A stretch of DNA of 64,000 nt from Curtobacterium sp. VKM Ac-2865 (GTDB lineage: Bacteria > Actinomycetota > Actinomycetes > Actinomycetales > Microbacteriaceae). The stretch is taken from assembly GCF_015350905.1 (NCBI RefSeq), contig NZ_JADKRZ010000004.1, positions 201,924-265,923 on the forward strand, in the 5' to 3' direction. The notes beneath the pieces are model-generated. The model made no database searches and was not told where the DNA came from. It saw only the letters and a program-made list of their open reading frames with translations. Shown here one piece after another: positions 49,688 to 57,468 of this stretch (position 1 is the first letter of the stretch; every line of letters begins with the position of its first letter). A program made the translations under genes and the position numbers.

Positions 49688-50329
49688 TCACGGTCGCGCG
49701 GCGAGGTGGTCCAGCACGGCCAGCACCCGGCGGTGGTCGCCCGCCGCCGGGGCCAGGCTGAGCTTGCTGAACAGGGTCGTCACGTGCTTCTCGACCGTGC
49801 CGGGGGCCAGGAACAGCCGATCGGCGATCGCGGCGTTCGTCCGGCCCTCGGCCATGAGCTCCAGCACCTCGCGCTCACGGGCGGTCAGCGCCGCGAACCG
49901 GTCGGTGCGGCGGTCGATGAGCAGCGCCGCGACCTCGGGGTCGAGCACGAGGCCGCCAGCCGCCACGCGCTGCACCGAGTCCAGGAACGGACGGATGTCG
50001 GCGACCCGCTCCTTGAGCAGGTAGCCGACACCGGCCGGGGCGACGTCGAGCAGCATGCGGGCCCAGCGAGCCTCGGCGTACTGGGAGAAGAGCAGGACAC
50101 CGACCTCCGGCGCTGCTGCCTTGATCGCGATCGCGGCGTGGACCCCCTCGTCCGTGTGGGTCGGCGGCATCCGGATGTCCATCACGACCACCTCGGGTGG
50201 ATCAGACCGCACGGCGGCGACCGCCGCGTCGCCTGACGCGACCGCCGACACCTCGTGTCCGCGGGACCCGAGCAGTGACACCAGTCCCTCGCGCAGGATG
50301 ACGTTGTCGTCGGCGACGAGGATCCTCAC
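49688..50329 (-). CDS. LuxR-type response regulator (NarL family)
   Basis: The 213-residue protein has a receiver domain with Asp8/Asp9 and phosphoacceptor Asp51 (VVMDIRMPP), the conserved Lys in LLKERV, and a C-terminal LuxR helix-turn-helix (LTAREREVLELMAEGRTNAAIADRL). It overlaps its kinase gene by 4 nt and would be phosphorylated by it. Confidence 0.94.
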   Translation of the reverse strand: MRILVADDNVILREGLVSLLGSRGHEVSAVASGDAAVAAVRSDPPEVVVMDIRMPPTHTDEGVHAAIAIKAAAPEVGVLLFSQYAEARWARMLLDVAPAGVGYLLKERVADIRPFLDSVQRVAAGGLVLDPEVAALLIDRRTDRFAALTAREREVLELMAEGRTNAAIADRLFLAPGTVEKHVTTLFSKLSLAPAAGDHRRVLAVLDHLAARP

Positions 50330-51654
50330 GCGGGGACCCCGGGGAAGCGCATCGCGATGCGGGTCGGACCACCGGCGGGGCTGTCGATGGTCAGCGTCCC
50401 GTCGACGGTGCGCAGGCGGTCGGCCACGCCGGCGAGACCCGTCCCGCCGGTCTGCGGGTCGAGGGAGACGTGCGCCCCGCCGACGCCGTCGTCCTCGACC
50501 GTGACGAGCATGTCCGCGCCGTCCCGCGACACCACGACCTGCGCGCGCGTCGCCCTGGCGTGCTTGACGACGTTCGTCAGCAGCTCAACCACGGTGAAGT
50601 AGGCGGCGCTCTCCACGACGGCCGACGGCCGGAGGGTGCGGTCGTGGCGGACCTGCACCGGCAGGGTGGTGCGGGACACGGCGGAGGCGATCGCAGCCTC
50701 CAGGCCTTCGTCGAGCGCCGCGGGGTGGATGCCGCGCGCGATCTCGCGGAGCTCGGTGATCGTCTCCTGCGTCGACCGCCGGGCGTGCTCGACCAGGCGA
50801 CCGACCGAGGCGGGGTCCTCCCCGTCCTGCAGGCGGTCCTGCGCGTCCCCGAGCGTCATCGCCAGGGCGACCAGCCGTGCCTGCGTGCCGTCGTGCAGGT
50901 CGCGCTCGACGCGACGGAGCGTGTCGTCGGCACCCCGGACGCTGTCGTCGCGCGACCGGGTGAGCTCGGCGACCCGGCGCTCACCGGTGGTGCTGCCGAG
51001 CAGGCTGCGGACCAGGGCGCCCTGTCCTGCGGCGAGCCCACGGTTGACCGGCGGCCACACGAACACCAGCAGCAGGAGCCCGACGACCGTGGCGACCGCC
51101 TGCATGAGGGGGGTGTCGACGAAGACGGTGCCGACCTGGATGCCGGAGTGGAGCACGCCGTCCTCGTCGGTCATCGGCGTGAGCCAGTGCGACCAGACCC
51201 AGTTGGTGGTCAGGCCGACGGCGGTCACGAGGACGGTGATCGTGACGACGAAGGCGATGACCGACGTGACGAACGCGACGAGGCCGAAGGCGAGCGCACG
51301 CCAGCTCGGTGCGTGGCGGAGTCGTGCCGTCGTCCACCCGACGACCCCGGGGCGACCGCGCGGCGCGGGCGGCGTCTGCACGTCCACGCCGAGGAGCCCA
51401 CGAGCGACCCGACGGAACGCGGCCCCGAACCAGGTGTTCCCGACCACCAGGAACGCCGTCACGGGGAGTCCCACCCAGAGGACCGCGAACGGGATGCCGG
51501 CCGAGAGCGTGAGGACGGACCAGGTGAAGCCGGCGATCGCCAGCGGCAGCGCCGCCATGTGGAAGGCGAAGTCGCGCCAGGTCCGGGGGTCGACGAGGCC
51601 GAGGACGAAGGTCCGACGTGCCCGGGGGAGCGGTCGGGCGGCGAGTGTGCTCAT
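50326..51654 (-). CDS. Sensor histidine kinase (HisKA_3 type)
   Basis: A 442-residue kinase: N-terminal putative-sensor membrane domain with about four to six helices (residues 20-225), HisKA_3 dimerisation domain with phospho-His in ERDLHDGTQARLVAL (near residue 265), and an HATPase domain (LTNVVKHARAT, EDDGVGGA, GGTGLAGVADRL). The signal is unknown; this class often senses membrane or envelope stress. ATG at 51654 replaces an upstream extension. Divergent from a TetR gene. Confidence 0.93.
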   Translation of the reverse strand: MSTLAARPLPRARRTFVLGLVDPRTWRDFAFHMAALPLAIAGFTWSVLTLSAGIPFAVLWVGLPVTAFLVVGNTWFGAAFRRVARGLLGVDVQTPPAPRGRPGVVGWTTARLRHAPSWRALAFGLVAFVTSVIAFVVTITVLVTAVGLTTNWVWSHWLTPMTDEDGVLHSGIQVGTVFVDTPLMQAVATVVGLLLLVFVWPPVNRGLAAGQGALVRSLLGSTTGERRVAELTRSRDDSVRGADDTLRRVERDLHDGTQARLVALAMTLGDAQDRLQDGEDPASVGRLVEHARRSTQETITELREIARGIHPAALDEGLEAAIASAVSRTTLPVQVRHDRTLRPSAVVESAAYFTVVELLTNVVKHARATRAQVVVSRDGADMLVTVEDDGVGGAHVSLDPQTGGTGLAGVADRLRTVDGTLTIDSPAGGPTRIAMRFPGVPA

Positions 51655-51729
51655 GGGGACAAGCGTGGCAGTGCCCGTGGTCCGGGCGACACCGGGTTCT
51701 CCCCCGTTCCCGCCCGGTAGCGTTGAGCC

Positions 51730-52350
51730 GTGCGTGACGTGGGTGGGACAGGACGACGCGACGTGATCGTCGAGGCGGCTGCGCGGGAGTTCGACCGCGA
51801 CGGCTACGCGACGGCGAGCATCGCCGGCATCGCGCGGGCCGCGGGCGTCAGCCAGGGGGCGTTGCACCGGACCTTCCCGACCAAGCACGCGGTGGCGCTC
51901 GCCGTGATCGACGAGCAGAACGCCCGGACGTTCGCGGCGATGAGCGCGGGTGACCCGTCGCCGATCGGGACGCTGGTGCGGGCGTCACGCGGGATCGCCG
52001 ACCTGCTGATGCGCGACGTCGTCGTCCGTGCCGGCATCCGGATCTCCCTGGAGCACGGTGTCCTGGCCCGGCAGACGGCGAGCTTCTACGAGCAGTGGAT
52101 CGCGGGTGTGGTCGACGAGTTCCGGCTTGCAGTCGCCAGGGGCGAGGTCACCACGGACCTGTCGCCCGAAGCCCTCGGCGGGACCGTCGTGCCGTACTTC
52201 ACCGGGGTGCAGCTCGTGTCGAACGTGCGCTCCGGGCGTGCGGACCTGCTGCCGGTGGTGGCGACGATGTGGCGGGTGCTCGTCCACGCGGTCGTCGAGC
52301 GGGCGCACCGGGAACGTCTGCTGCGGGTCGTCGACGAGGTGTTCGCGTGA
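51730..52350 (+). CDS. TetR regulator, gamma-butyrolactone-receptor-like
   Basis: A 206-residue TetR protein with helix-turn-helix ATASIAGIARAAGVSQGALHRTFPTK (near residues 26-51). The C-terminal part (RAGIRISLEHGV, YFTGVQLVSNVRSG, PVVATMWRVLVHAVV) resembles ScbR/ArpA-type autoregulator receptors of Streptomyces. GTG at 51730 lies 7 nt after TAGCGT. No butenolide or butyrolactone synthase gene is nearby, so the ligand is open. It overlaps the next gene by 4 nt. Confidence 0.85.
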   Translation: MRDVGGTGRRDVIVEAAAREFDRDGYATASIAGIARAAGVSQGALHRTFPTKHAVALAVIDEQNARTFAAMSAGDPSPIGTLVRASRGIADLLMRDVVVRAGIRISLEHGVLARQTASFYEQWIAGVVDEFRLAVARGEVTTDLSPEALGGTVVPYFTGVQLVSNVRSGRADLLPVVATMWRVLVHAVVERAHRERLLRVVDEVFA

Positions 52351-53081
52351 GTGGTTCGTCCCCGGCGTCCGGGGCCTGGCGTCGTGCCGGTCGGCCTGGG
52401 GCCGGTCGTCGTGCTGCTGCTGGTGGCGGTGGCCGGGCGCGCCGGGGCCGTCTCCGTGGCCCGCTCGGGTGCCTGGTCGGCGTCGCGGCGGTCGTCCTGG
52501 TGCTGGCCGTCGGGCTCACGGTGTTCGTCCTCGTCACCCGCGCGACGATGAACGAGGCGCCGGGGACGGCGCTGACCGGGTCGATCAGCCGTGACGTCGA
52601 CGTCGACGTGACCATGACGTTCCGCTCGCTCGACCGCGCGACCGAGGCGCAGGCGGACGCGTGGGGGCACGCCGGCATCGTGGACGCGAACACGCTGACG
52701 GAGGGCGAACCCTACGTGGCCGTGGTCGACGTGGCGATCCCGACGGACGCGACGATCACCGAGGACGACTGGGACCTGTTCGCCTGGACCGGTCGGCACG
52801 GGGAGGACGGCCGGGCGCAGGACGTCAGGGCGACGCGCGACGCGTCCGTCCCCGAGGGTTGCGTCGTGGACCGGGCGGCGCTCACCGCGGCGCTGAACGA
52901 CCGGGGGAGCGCCCGGTACTGCGCGCTCATCCGGTCGGACGTCGAGCCGGAGGCCGTCGCGTACGGGTGGCTGTACCGGGAGAGCAGCACCGGACGACGC
53001 GGCACGATGTCGGCGACGACCACCTACACGCCGCGGTGGAGCGTCGGTGACGTCGGGGTGTGGAACGGCTCGGCGCGCTGA
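52347..53081 (+). CDS. Single-pass membrane-anchored protein, unknown
   Basis: A 244-residue protein: Ala/Gly/Arg-rich cytoplasmic tail (1-40), one transmembrane helix (about 43-68, LGCLVGVAAVVLVLAVGL), and an extracytoplasmic domain of about 170 residues with two Cys (EGCVV, RYCAL) that could form a disulfide. No family recognised. The GTG overlaps the TetR stop (GTGA), so it is probably made together with the regulator. Confidence 0.72.
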   Translation: MSGSSPASGAWRRAGRPGAGRRAAAGGGGRARRGRLRGPLGCLVGVAAVVLVLAVGLTVFVLVTRATMNEAPGTALTGSISRDVDVDVTMTFRSLDRATEAQADAWGHAGIVDANTLTEGEPYVAVVDVAIPTDATITEDDWDLFAWTGRHGEDGRAQDVRATRDASVPEGCVVDRAALTAALNDRGSARYCALIRSDVEPEAVAYGWLYRESSTGRRGTMSATTTYTPRWSVGDVGVWNGSAR

Positions 53082-53098
53082 TCCATCCACATACTGCA

Positions 53099-53113
53099 TA
53101 CCAAATCCTGGTA
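53099..53113. promoter_or_regulatory. Candidate operator of the TA cassette
   Basis: Inverted repeat TACCA, AATCC, TGGTA lies 19 bp before the TAGGGT -10 box (53132-53137), in an AT-richer patch; CTGGT recurs at 53108-53112, 53114-53118 and 53121-53125. A ribosome site (GGAAGGGAG, 53145-53153) follows. Autorepression by the cassette is inferred. Confidence 0.5.
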
Positions 53114-53157
53114 CTGGTGTCCTGGTCCGCGTAGGGTCGTCAGCGGAAGGGAGCACC

Positions 53158-53730
53158 ATGACCACCGCACCGGGAGTCGCGGCCCTGGTCCTCGACGAGC
53201 TCGGGGGATCCGCGGACGCCTACAAGTTGCAGAAGCTCGTCTACTACTGCCAGGCCTGGCACGTCACGCAGACCAAGCGTCCGATGTTCGACGGGGTCAT
53301 CCAGGCCTGGAAGCACGGGCCGGTCGCCGTGGACCTGTGGCCGCTCCACAAGGGGCACTACCGTGTCACGTCCGCGATGGTCGGTCCTGGCGGAGGCGCT
53401 GTCCTCGACGACTACGCCCTCGCGGTCCTCCGGAGCGTGGTGCAGTACTACGGGCGGCTCGAGTCCGACGCCCTCGTGGAGCTCACACACGCCGAGGAAC
53501 CGTGGCGCTCGGTCTACGTCCCGGACAGGAACAACGCGATCACGACGGACGCGATGCGCTCCTTCTACTCGAAGCTCCTGGCGGGCGACGGGCCGGTTCC
53601 CGACCTGCCACCGTCGAACATCCGGTACGTGACGGACGACCAGTTCGCCGTCCTCGCGTCAGCTTCTGACGACGACTCGGTGAACGCCCGGTTCGCAGCG
53701 GCGGTGTTGCGCCGGCGGGACCGGGCATGA
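53158..53730 (+). CDS. Panacea (SocA/DUF4065) domain putative antitoxin
   Basis: A 190-residue protein whose N-terminal two-thirds match the Panacea domain: ADAYKLQKLVYYCQAWHVT (residues 19-37), FDGVIQAWKHGPVAVDLW (44-61), and HAEEPWRSVY later. Panacea proteins (SocA in Caulobacter, PanA) neutralise toxins encoded beside them. The rest (about 140-190) is variable and may contact the toxin. Its TGA overlaps the next ATG (ATGA), coupling expression to a TacT-like GNAT. Start ATG with a good GGAAGGGAG site. Codon use is less GC-extreme than in neighbours, consistent with transfer. Confidence 0.9.
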   Translation: MTTAPGVAALVLDELGGSADAYKLQKLVYYCQAWHVTQTKRPMFDGVIQAWKHGPVAVDLWPLHKGHYRVTSAMVGPGGGAVLDDYALAVLRSVVQYYGRLESDALVELTHAEEPWRSVYVPDRNNAITTDAMRSFYSKLLAGDGPVPDLPPSNIRYVTDDQFAVLASASDDDSVNARFAAAVLRRRDRA

Positions 53731-54281
53731 AGCCCTGGGTGTCGATCGAACGGCTCAGTCACACACATCGCCTCCAACTGCTCGACTGTGGTGACGAGTG
53801 GATGAACTGCTGGGTCCGTGAACGGGCGCGCAAGGACGACCGAGCAGGTCGGACCGCCGTGCACGTCGCCCTGAACTCCGTCGGCGCCGTGGTCGCGGTC
53901 TACGCGCTGAACCACGGGTCGATCGAGGTGGCGGGAGGGCGCCAGGAGCTCCGAGCCGTTCAGCTCCAACGGCTGGCCGTACACCGGGCGCACCAGGGCC
54001 GAGGGCACGGGACGCAACTCCTGCTCGAAGCGAGCCGTGCGGCTCTGGTCGCAGCAAGCGTCGTTCCAGCCAAGCACTTCGTGGTCGAGGCCTCGGACGA
54101 GTGCCGCGCGTCCTGGTACGAAGCCCACGGTTTCATCCGTTGCGTCGGATCGTCGTTGTGGCTCAGCATGCCGATCAGCGCACTCCGTTCGACGATCGCT
54201 GCCCTCGACACCGGAACGGCGACGGTCGACGCCTTCGAACGGAGCCGCGCGTTCGCTCACTCCGACACCCGCACTCGCTGA
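53727..54281 (+). CDS. TacT-like GNAT putative toxin
   Basis: A 184-residue GNAT acetyltransferase. The order CGDEWMNCWVRERARKDDRAG (residues 21-41), VVAVYALNHGSIE, LQRLAVHRAHQGRGHGTQLL (80-99, with acetyl-CoA loop Q90-GRGHG) and CRASWYEAHGF (126-136, Tyr131) follows the TacT/AtaT toxin plan, in which aminoacyl-tRNAs are acetylated and translation stops. Those toxins normally pair with an RHH (DUF1778) antitoxin; here the partner is a Panacea protein. A roughly 30-residue C-terminal tail extends beyond the usual fold. Toxicity is inferred, not shown. Confidence 0.85.
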   Translation: MKPWVSIERLSHTHRLQLLDCGDEWMNCWVRERARKDDRAGRTAVHVALNSVGAVVAVYALNHGSIEVAGGRQELRAVQLQRLAVHRAHQGRGHGTQLLLEASRAALVAASVVPAKHFVVEASDECRASWYEAHGFIRCVGSSLWLSMPISALRSTIAALDTGTATVDAFERSRAFAHSDTRTR

Positions 54282-54303
54282 CTGTCCGCCAGGGAGCCCC
54301 GGG

Positions 54304-54732
54304 TCAGACGTCGTGGAGCTCGCGGTCCCGGAACCACTTGAGCAGCCACGCGGCGCTCGTGCGGTCGAAGGACCGCGGGAAGTCCGTCGCACCGGAGAGG
54401 AACGGGCTGAAGCCCTCGACCGCGTGCAGGTCCTCGTCGTCGAGCCCGCGGAAGGCCATCGACCAGCCGTCGAACCGGCGCCGTTCGATGTCCTCGCGGA
54501 TGAGTGACGTGATCTCCAGGTGCCGGGCATCGCGGGAGATCGCGGCGAAGCGGTCGTCGACGCTCCAGGCCGGACCTTCGAGCAGCTGCATGAACCGGCC
54601 GCCCTTGGCGACGAGGAGACCGGAGACGCCCATGGCCTCGTTCCGGAGCCGCGAACCCTTGAGGAGTTCCGCGAGGTCGTCGTCACCGAAGTCGTCGGCA
54701 GCGCGACTCATGTAGACGATCGAGACGAGCAT
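54304..54732 (-). CDS. Stand-alone BLUF blue-light sensor
   Basis: A 142-residue protein that is a single BLUF domain plus C-terminal helices. All key flavin residues align with AppA at a constant offset of 14: Tyr7 (VYMSR), Asn31 (RNEAMGVSGLL), Gln49 (FMQLLEG), Trp90 and Met92 (GWSMAFR). BLUF proteins bind FAD and shift hydrogen bonds in blue light, then act through a partner. No output domain or adjacent partner is evident. It is convergent with the GNAT gene. Confidence 0.93.
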   Translation of the reverse strand: MLVSIVYMSRAADDFGDDDLAELLKGSRLRNEAMGVSGLLVAKGGRFMQLLEGPAWSVDDRFAAISRDARHLEITSLIREDIERRRFDGWSMAFRGLDDEDLHAVEGFSPFLSGATDFPRSFDRTSAAWLLKWFRDRELHDV

Positions 54733-54749
54733 CCGACCATCTTGCCGTG

Positions 54750-55169
54750 TCAGGCGTCGCGATGCCCCGTGGAGGACTGGAATCGGATGAGGTAGCCGTC
54801 GGGGTCGGCGACGAGGAACTGCCGGACCCCGGCTTCGGTGTCACCCGTCCGGTACCACTTCGTCTCGGGCTGCATGAAGAGGGCCACACCCGCATCGACG
54901 AGCCGGGTGGCGATCGCGTCGCTGTCGGTCACGGTGACCTGGAGGTTCATCCCGCGACCGAACGGCACGGCGAGGGGCCCGACGAGCCAGTTCCGCCCGA
55001 TGCCGACCTGTTCGAGCATCAGGTGCGCGGACCCGAGCGTCAGGAAGGCGAACCGCTCGTCGGGGCGGTCGTACGCCACGGTGAAGCCGCACAGGTCGAT
55101 CCAGAACCGGAGGCTCGCATCGAGGTCCGTCACGAGGAGCTCGGGGACCAGAGCCGGTTCCGTGGTCAT
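54750..55169 (-). CDS. VOC family protein, bleomycin-resistance-like
   Basis: A 139-residue vicinal oxygen chelate fold with VPELLVTDLDASLRFW (residues 8-23), HLMLEQVG, LQVTV and terminal DPDGYLIRFQSS. Similar small VOC proteins bind bleomycin-type drugs or are lyases; no specific function is visible. ATG at 55169. It ends 17 nt before the BLUF start on the same strand, so they may be co-transcribed. Confidence 0.87.
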   Translation of the reverse strand: MTTEPALVPELLVTDLDASLRFWIDLCGFTVAYDRPDERFAFLTLGSAHLMLEQVGIGRNWLVGPLAVPFGRGMNLQVTVTDSDAIATRLVDAGVALFMQPETKWYRTGDTEAGVRQFLVADPDGYLIRFQSSTGHRDA

Positions 55170-55275
55170 GGCACCATCGTGCCACCGTGCGGCGACCGGG
55201 ACGCGTCGTCTCCGAGCAGATCGTGGACCCAGTACGCCAGACAGCTCGCGCCGGCTCCGCGCAGGTGAAGGACTG

Positions 55276-55295
55276 CAGGGCAGAGCGGTGCCCTG
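55276..55295 (-). terminator. Small hairpin after the 60-residue gene
   Basis: A 7-bp stem CAGGGCA/TGCCCTG (55276-55282 with 55289-55295), 27 nt beyond the stop of the minus-strand small gene. Weak terminator candidate. The rest of the 55170-55321 gap shows nothing recognisable. Confidence 0.35.
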
Positions 55296-55321
55296 GTCCC
55301 GCGTTGCTCCACTCGACCGGG

Positions 55322-55504
55322 CTACCGGTCGGCACGGCTGGCGTACCAGCGGTCGAGCGCGTCCTTCTCCGATGCCGCGAGCGTCTTCCGTGCTGCCGTG
55401 GCGCGGTACCGGTCGGCGAGCGCGACACGTTCGTCGTCGGTCAGTCCGTCGGAGCCGACAGGTCGGACACCACCGACGGGGAAGAGCGAGACGTTCGTGG
55501 CCAT
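55322..55504 (-). CDS. Small hypothetical protein (60 residues)
   Basis: A 60-residue soluble protein ending in charged helical sequence (LTDDERVALADRYRATAARK). No family recognised. Support comes from a TACCGT -10 box 7 nt before the ATG and codon pattern. It could be a coding fragment. Confidence 0.5.
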   Translation of the reverse strand: MATNVSLFPVGGVRPVGSDGLTDDERVALADRYRATAARKTLAASEKDALDRWYASRADR

Positions 55505-55579
55505 GAGGCAACGGTACGTCACCGGCACCGCATCACGGCAGCGATCCTCGGACCTGTGGAGAACGCCGTCGGGGACGAC

Positions 55580-56038
55580 TCAGACGTCGGCGCGACGGAC
55601 GAACACCCAGCGGCTCATCGCCCAGTAGCGGAACACCATCGCGATCGCGGTCCCGATGACGGGCCCGCTGACGAAGTCCGCGATCTCCTGCGTCGCACGG
55701 CTCACGTGGGGGACCTCGAGGCCGAAGGCGTACCGCGACAGGTACAGCGGTGCCGAGTTCAGCGCGATGCCGATGGCGCTGACGATCACGAAGTAGAGCA
55801 TCTCGAGCCCGGTGTGCCGACCCCCGCGGTCGCCGAACGACCACTTCTTGTTGAGCCAGTACGACACGACGGTCGCCACGACGGTGCCGATGACGAGTGC
55901 GCTGACGGGGTGCTGCGGGATGACGAAGAGCTTCAGGCCGTAGTTGATGGCCATCGTGAGCAGGAAGCCGATGCCTCCCACGACCAGGAACCGTCCCGCT
56001 GAGGGGTACCGGCGGAACAACCGGAGCAGTGCGTCCAT
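55580..56038 (-). CDS. GtrA family membrane protein
   Basis: A 152-residue protein with four transmembrane helices and the GtrA pattern: RFLVVGGIGFLLTMAINYGL (first helix), VVSYWLNKKWSF in the loop, and a closing FRYWAMSRWVFV. GtrA proteins are thought to flip polyprenyl-phosphate sugars or support glycosyltransferases. ATG at 56038 is favoured by a CATACT box 8 nt upstream; an ATG at 56056 is possible. It is divergent from the phosphatase gene. Confidence 0.9.
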   Translation of the reverse strand: MDALLRLFRRYPSAGRFLVVGGIGFLLTMAINYGLKLFVIPQHPVSALVIGTVVATVVSYWLNKKWSFGDRGGRHTGLEMLYFVIVSAIGIALNSAPLYLSRYAFGLEVPHVSRATQEIADFVSGPVIGTAIAMVFRYWAMSRWVFVRRADV

Positions 56039-56097
56039 CAGGATCAGTATGACCATGCGGGGCCCCGTCGAGCGAATCCGACCCGGCCCAGCGTGAA

Positions 56098-56103
56098 TAG
56101 GAT
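56098..56103 (+). promoter_or_regulatory. -10 box of phosphatase gene (leaderless)
   Basis: TAGGAT ends 8 nt before the ATG at 56111. Confidence 0.65.
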
Positions 56104-56110
56104 CGTGCGC

Positions 56111-56827
56111 ATGGCCACCGTCCTCCTCGTCCGGCACGGACGCACCATCGCCAACGCGACCGGGCTCCTGGCAGGACGGACCGCGGGCGTCGCGCTCGAC
56201 TCGGTCGGCAAGCGGCAGGCGGCCACGATGGCGGAGCGCATCGGCGCGGTGCCCCTGGCAGCGGTGGTGTCCAGCCCGCTCGAGCGGTGCCGGCAGACGG
56301 CCAGGGCGATCACGGCGTTCCAGCAGGGGGAGCCGCAGCAGTTCGTCGAGCGCGGCATCATCGAGGCGGACTACGGCGACTGGCAGAACCGCAAGATCAG
56401 CGACCTGGCGAAGGAACCGCTGTGGCGCGTGGTGCAGGCGAACCCGAGCGCGGTGGTGTTCCCCGGCGGAGAGTCGATGCAGACCATGCAGTCGCGTGCC
56501 GTCGCGGCGATCCGACGGCTCGACGCGCAGGTCGAGGCCGAGCACGGACCGAACGCGGTCTGGGTCGCGGTGAGCCACGGCGACATCATCAAGTCCGTCC
56601 TCGCCGACGCCCTCGGCATGCACCTCGACCTGTTCCAGCGGATCACGGTCGGGCCCGCGTCGGTGTCCGTCGTCCGCTACGGCGAGCACCGGCCCGAGGT
56701 CGTCGCGACGAACACCGAATCCGGTGACCTGTCCTGGCTCGCGAAGGCACCCGCCCCGACGGGCGACGCGGCGATCGGCGGCGGGGCAGGGAACCCGGCG
56801 CCCGAAGACGGCGCCGCACCAGCCTGA
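56111..56827 (+). CDS. Histidine phosphatase family protein
   Basis: A 238-residue phosphoglycerate-mutase-like protein with catalytic LVRHGRTIAN (RHG near residues 8-10), Glu in IIEADYGDW and the second His in VAVSHGDIIKSV. The C-terminal 40 residues are an Ala/Gly/Pro-rich tail. It starts the conserved phosphatase-DUF3090-SCO1664 series of actinobacteria (Rv2135c-Rv2134c-Rv2133c). Substrate unknown. Confidence 0.92.
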   Translation: MATVLLVRHGRTIANATGLLAGRTAGVALDSVGKRQAATMAERIGAVPLAAVVSSPLERCRQTARAITAFQQGEPQQFVERGIIEADYGDWQNRKISDLAKEPLWRVVQANPSAVVFPGGESMQTMQSRAVAAIRRLDAQVEAEHGPNAVWVAVSHGDIIKSVLADALGMHLDLFQRITVGPASVSVVRYGEHRPEVVATNTESGDLSWLAKAPAPTGDAAIGGGAGNPAPEDGAAPA

Positions 56828-56931
56828 CGGGGTCGCGAGGACGGCGCCGCGGACGCCCCCTGGAGCTGCGACGACGGTCCCGTTCGGAGACGGGTACTGC
56901 CAGACCCTGAACGGGCGCAGGCTGGCGCTCC

Positions 56932-56937
56932 TACAAT
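56932..56937 (+). promoter_or_regulatory. -10 box of DUF3090 gene (leaderless)
   Basis: TACAAT, near consensus, ends 7 nt before the ATG at 56944, inside the 116-bp gap after the phosphatase gene. Confidence 0.7.
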
Positions 56938-56943
56938 GCCGGT

Positions 56944-57468
56944 ATGCCCACCATCGTCCACGGATTCGACTGGCCGGATCGTCTCGTCGTCGGCACCATC
57001 GGGCGCCCCGGTGAGCGGAGCTTCTACCTGCAGGCGCGCGACGGCCGCCGGGTGGTGAGTGTCGCCCTCGAGAAGGAACAGTCCGCTGTCCTGGCCGAGA
57101 AGCTCGACGAGCTCCTCGACGAGGTCGCCACGGTGGAGGAGAACCGCTTCAGCGTCCCGCCCACCGTCCCGCGTGAGCTCCACGACGTGGACCCGCTCGA
57201 CCAGCCCGTTGAGCCAGAGTTCCGCGCCGGCGCCCTGAGCCTGGGGTTCGACCCGGCGACGGCGCAGGTCGTCATCGAGGCCTACCCGATCGAGGACGAG
57301 GTCGAGATCACCGAGGAGCCCGGCGAGGACGGCGAGATCGAGGCCGTCGTCGAGATGCCCGAACCCGCCGAACTGCTCCAGGTGAAGATCCCGGTCGGGA
57401 CTGCCCGTGCCTTCGTCGAACGGACACGCGAAGTGGTGGCCGCGGGACGGCTGCCCGGCGAGGCATGA
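56944..57468 (+). CDS. DUF3090 family protein
   Basis: A 174-residue protein that matches DUF3090 along its length: FDWPDRLVVGTIGRPGERSFYLQARDG, VALEKEQSAVLAEKLDELLDEV and the terminal VGTARAFVERTREVVAAGRL. The acidic patch near residues 118-140 is normal for the family. Function unknown; it is strictly associated with the SCO1664 gene that overlaps its stop. Confidence 0.93.
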   Translation: MPTIVHGFDWPDRLVVGTIGRPGERSFYLQARDGRRVVSVALEKEQSAVLAEKLDELLDEVATVEENRFSVPPTVPRELHDVDPLDQPVEPEFRAGALSLGFDPATAQVVIEAYPIEDEVEITEEPGEDGEIEAVVEMPEPAELLQVKIPVGTARAFVERTREVVAAGRLPGEA

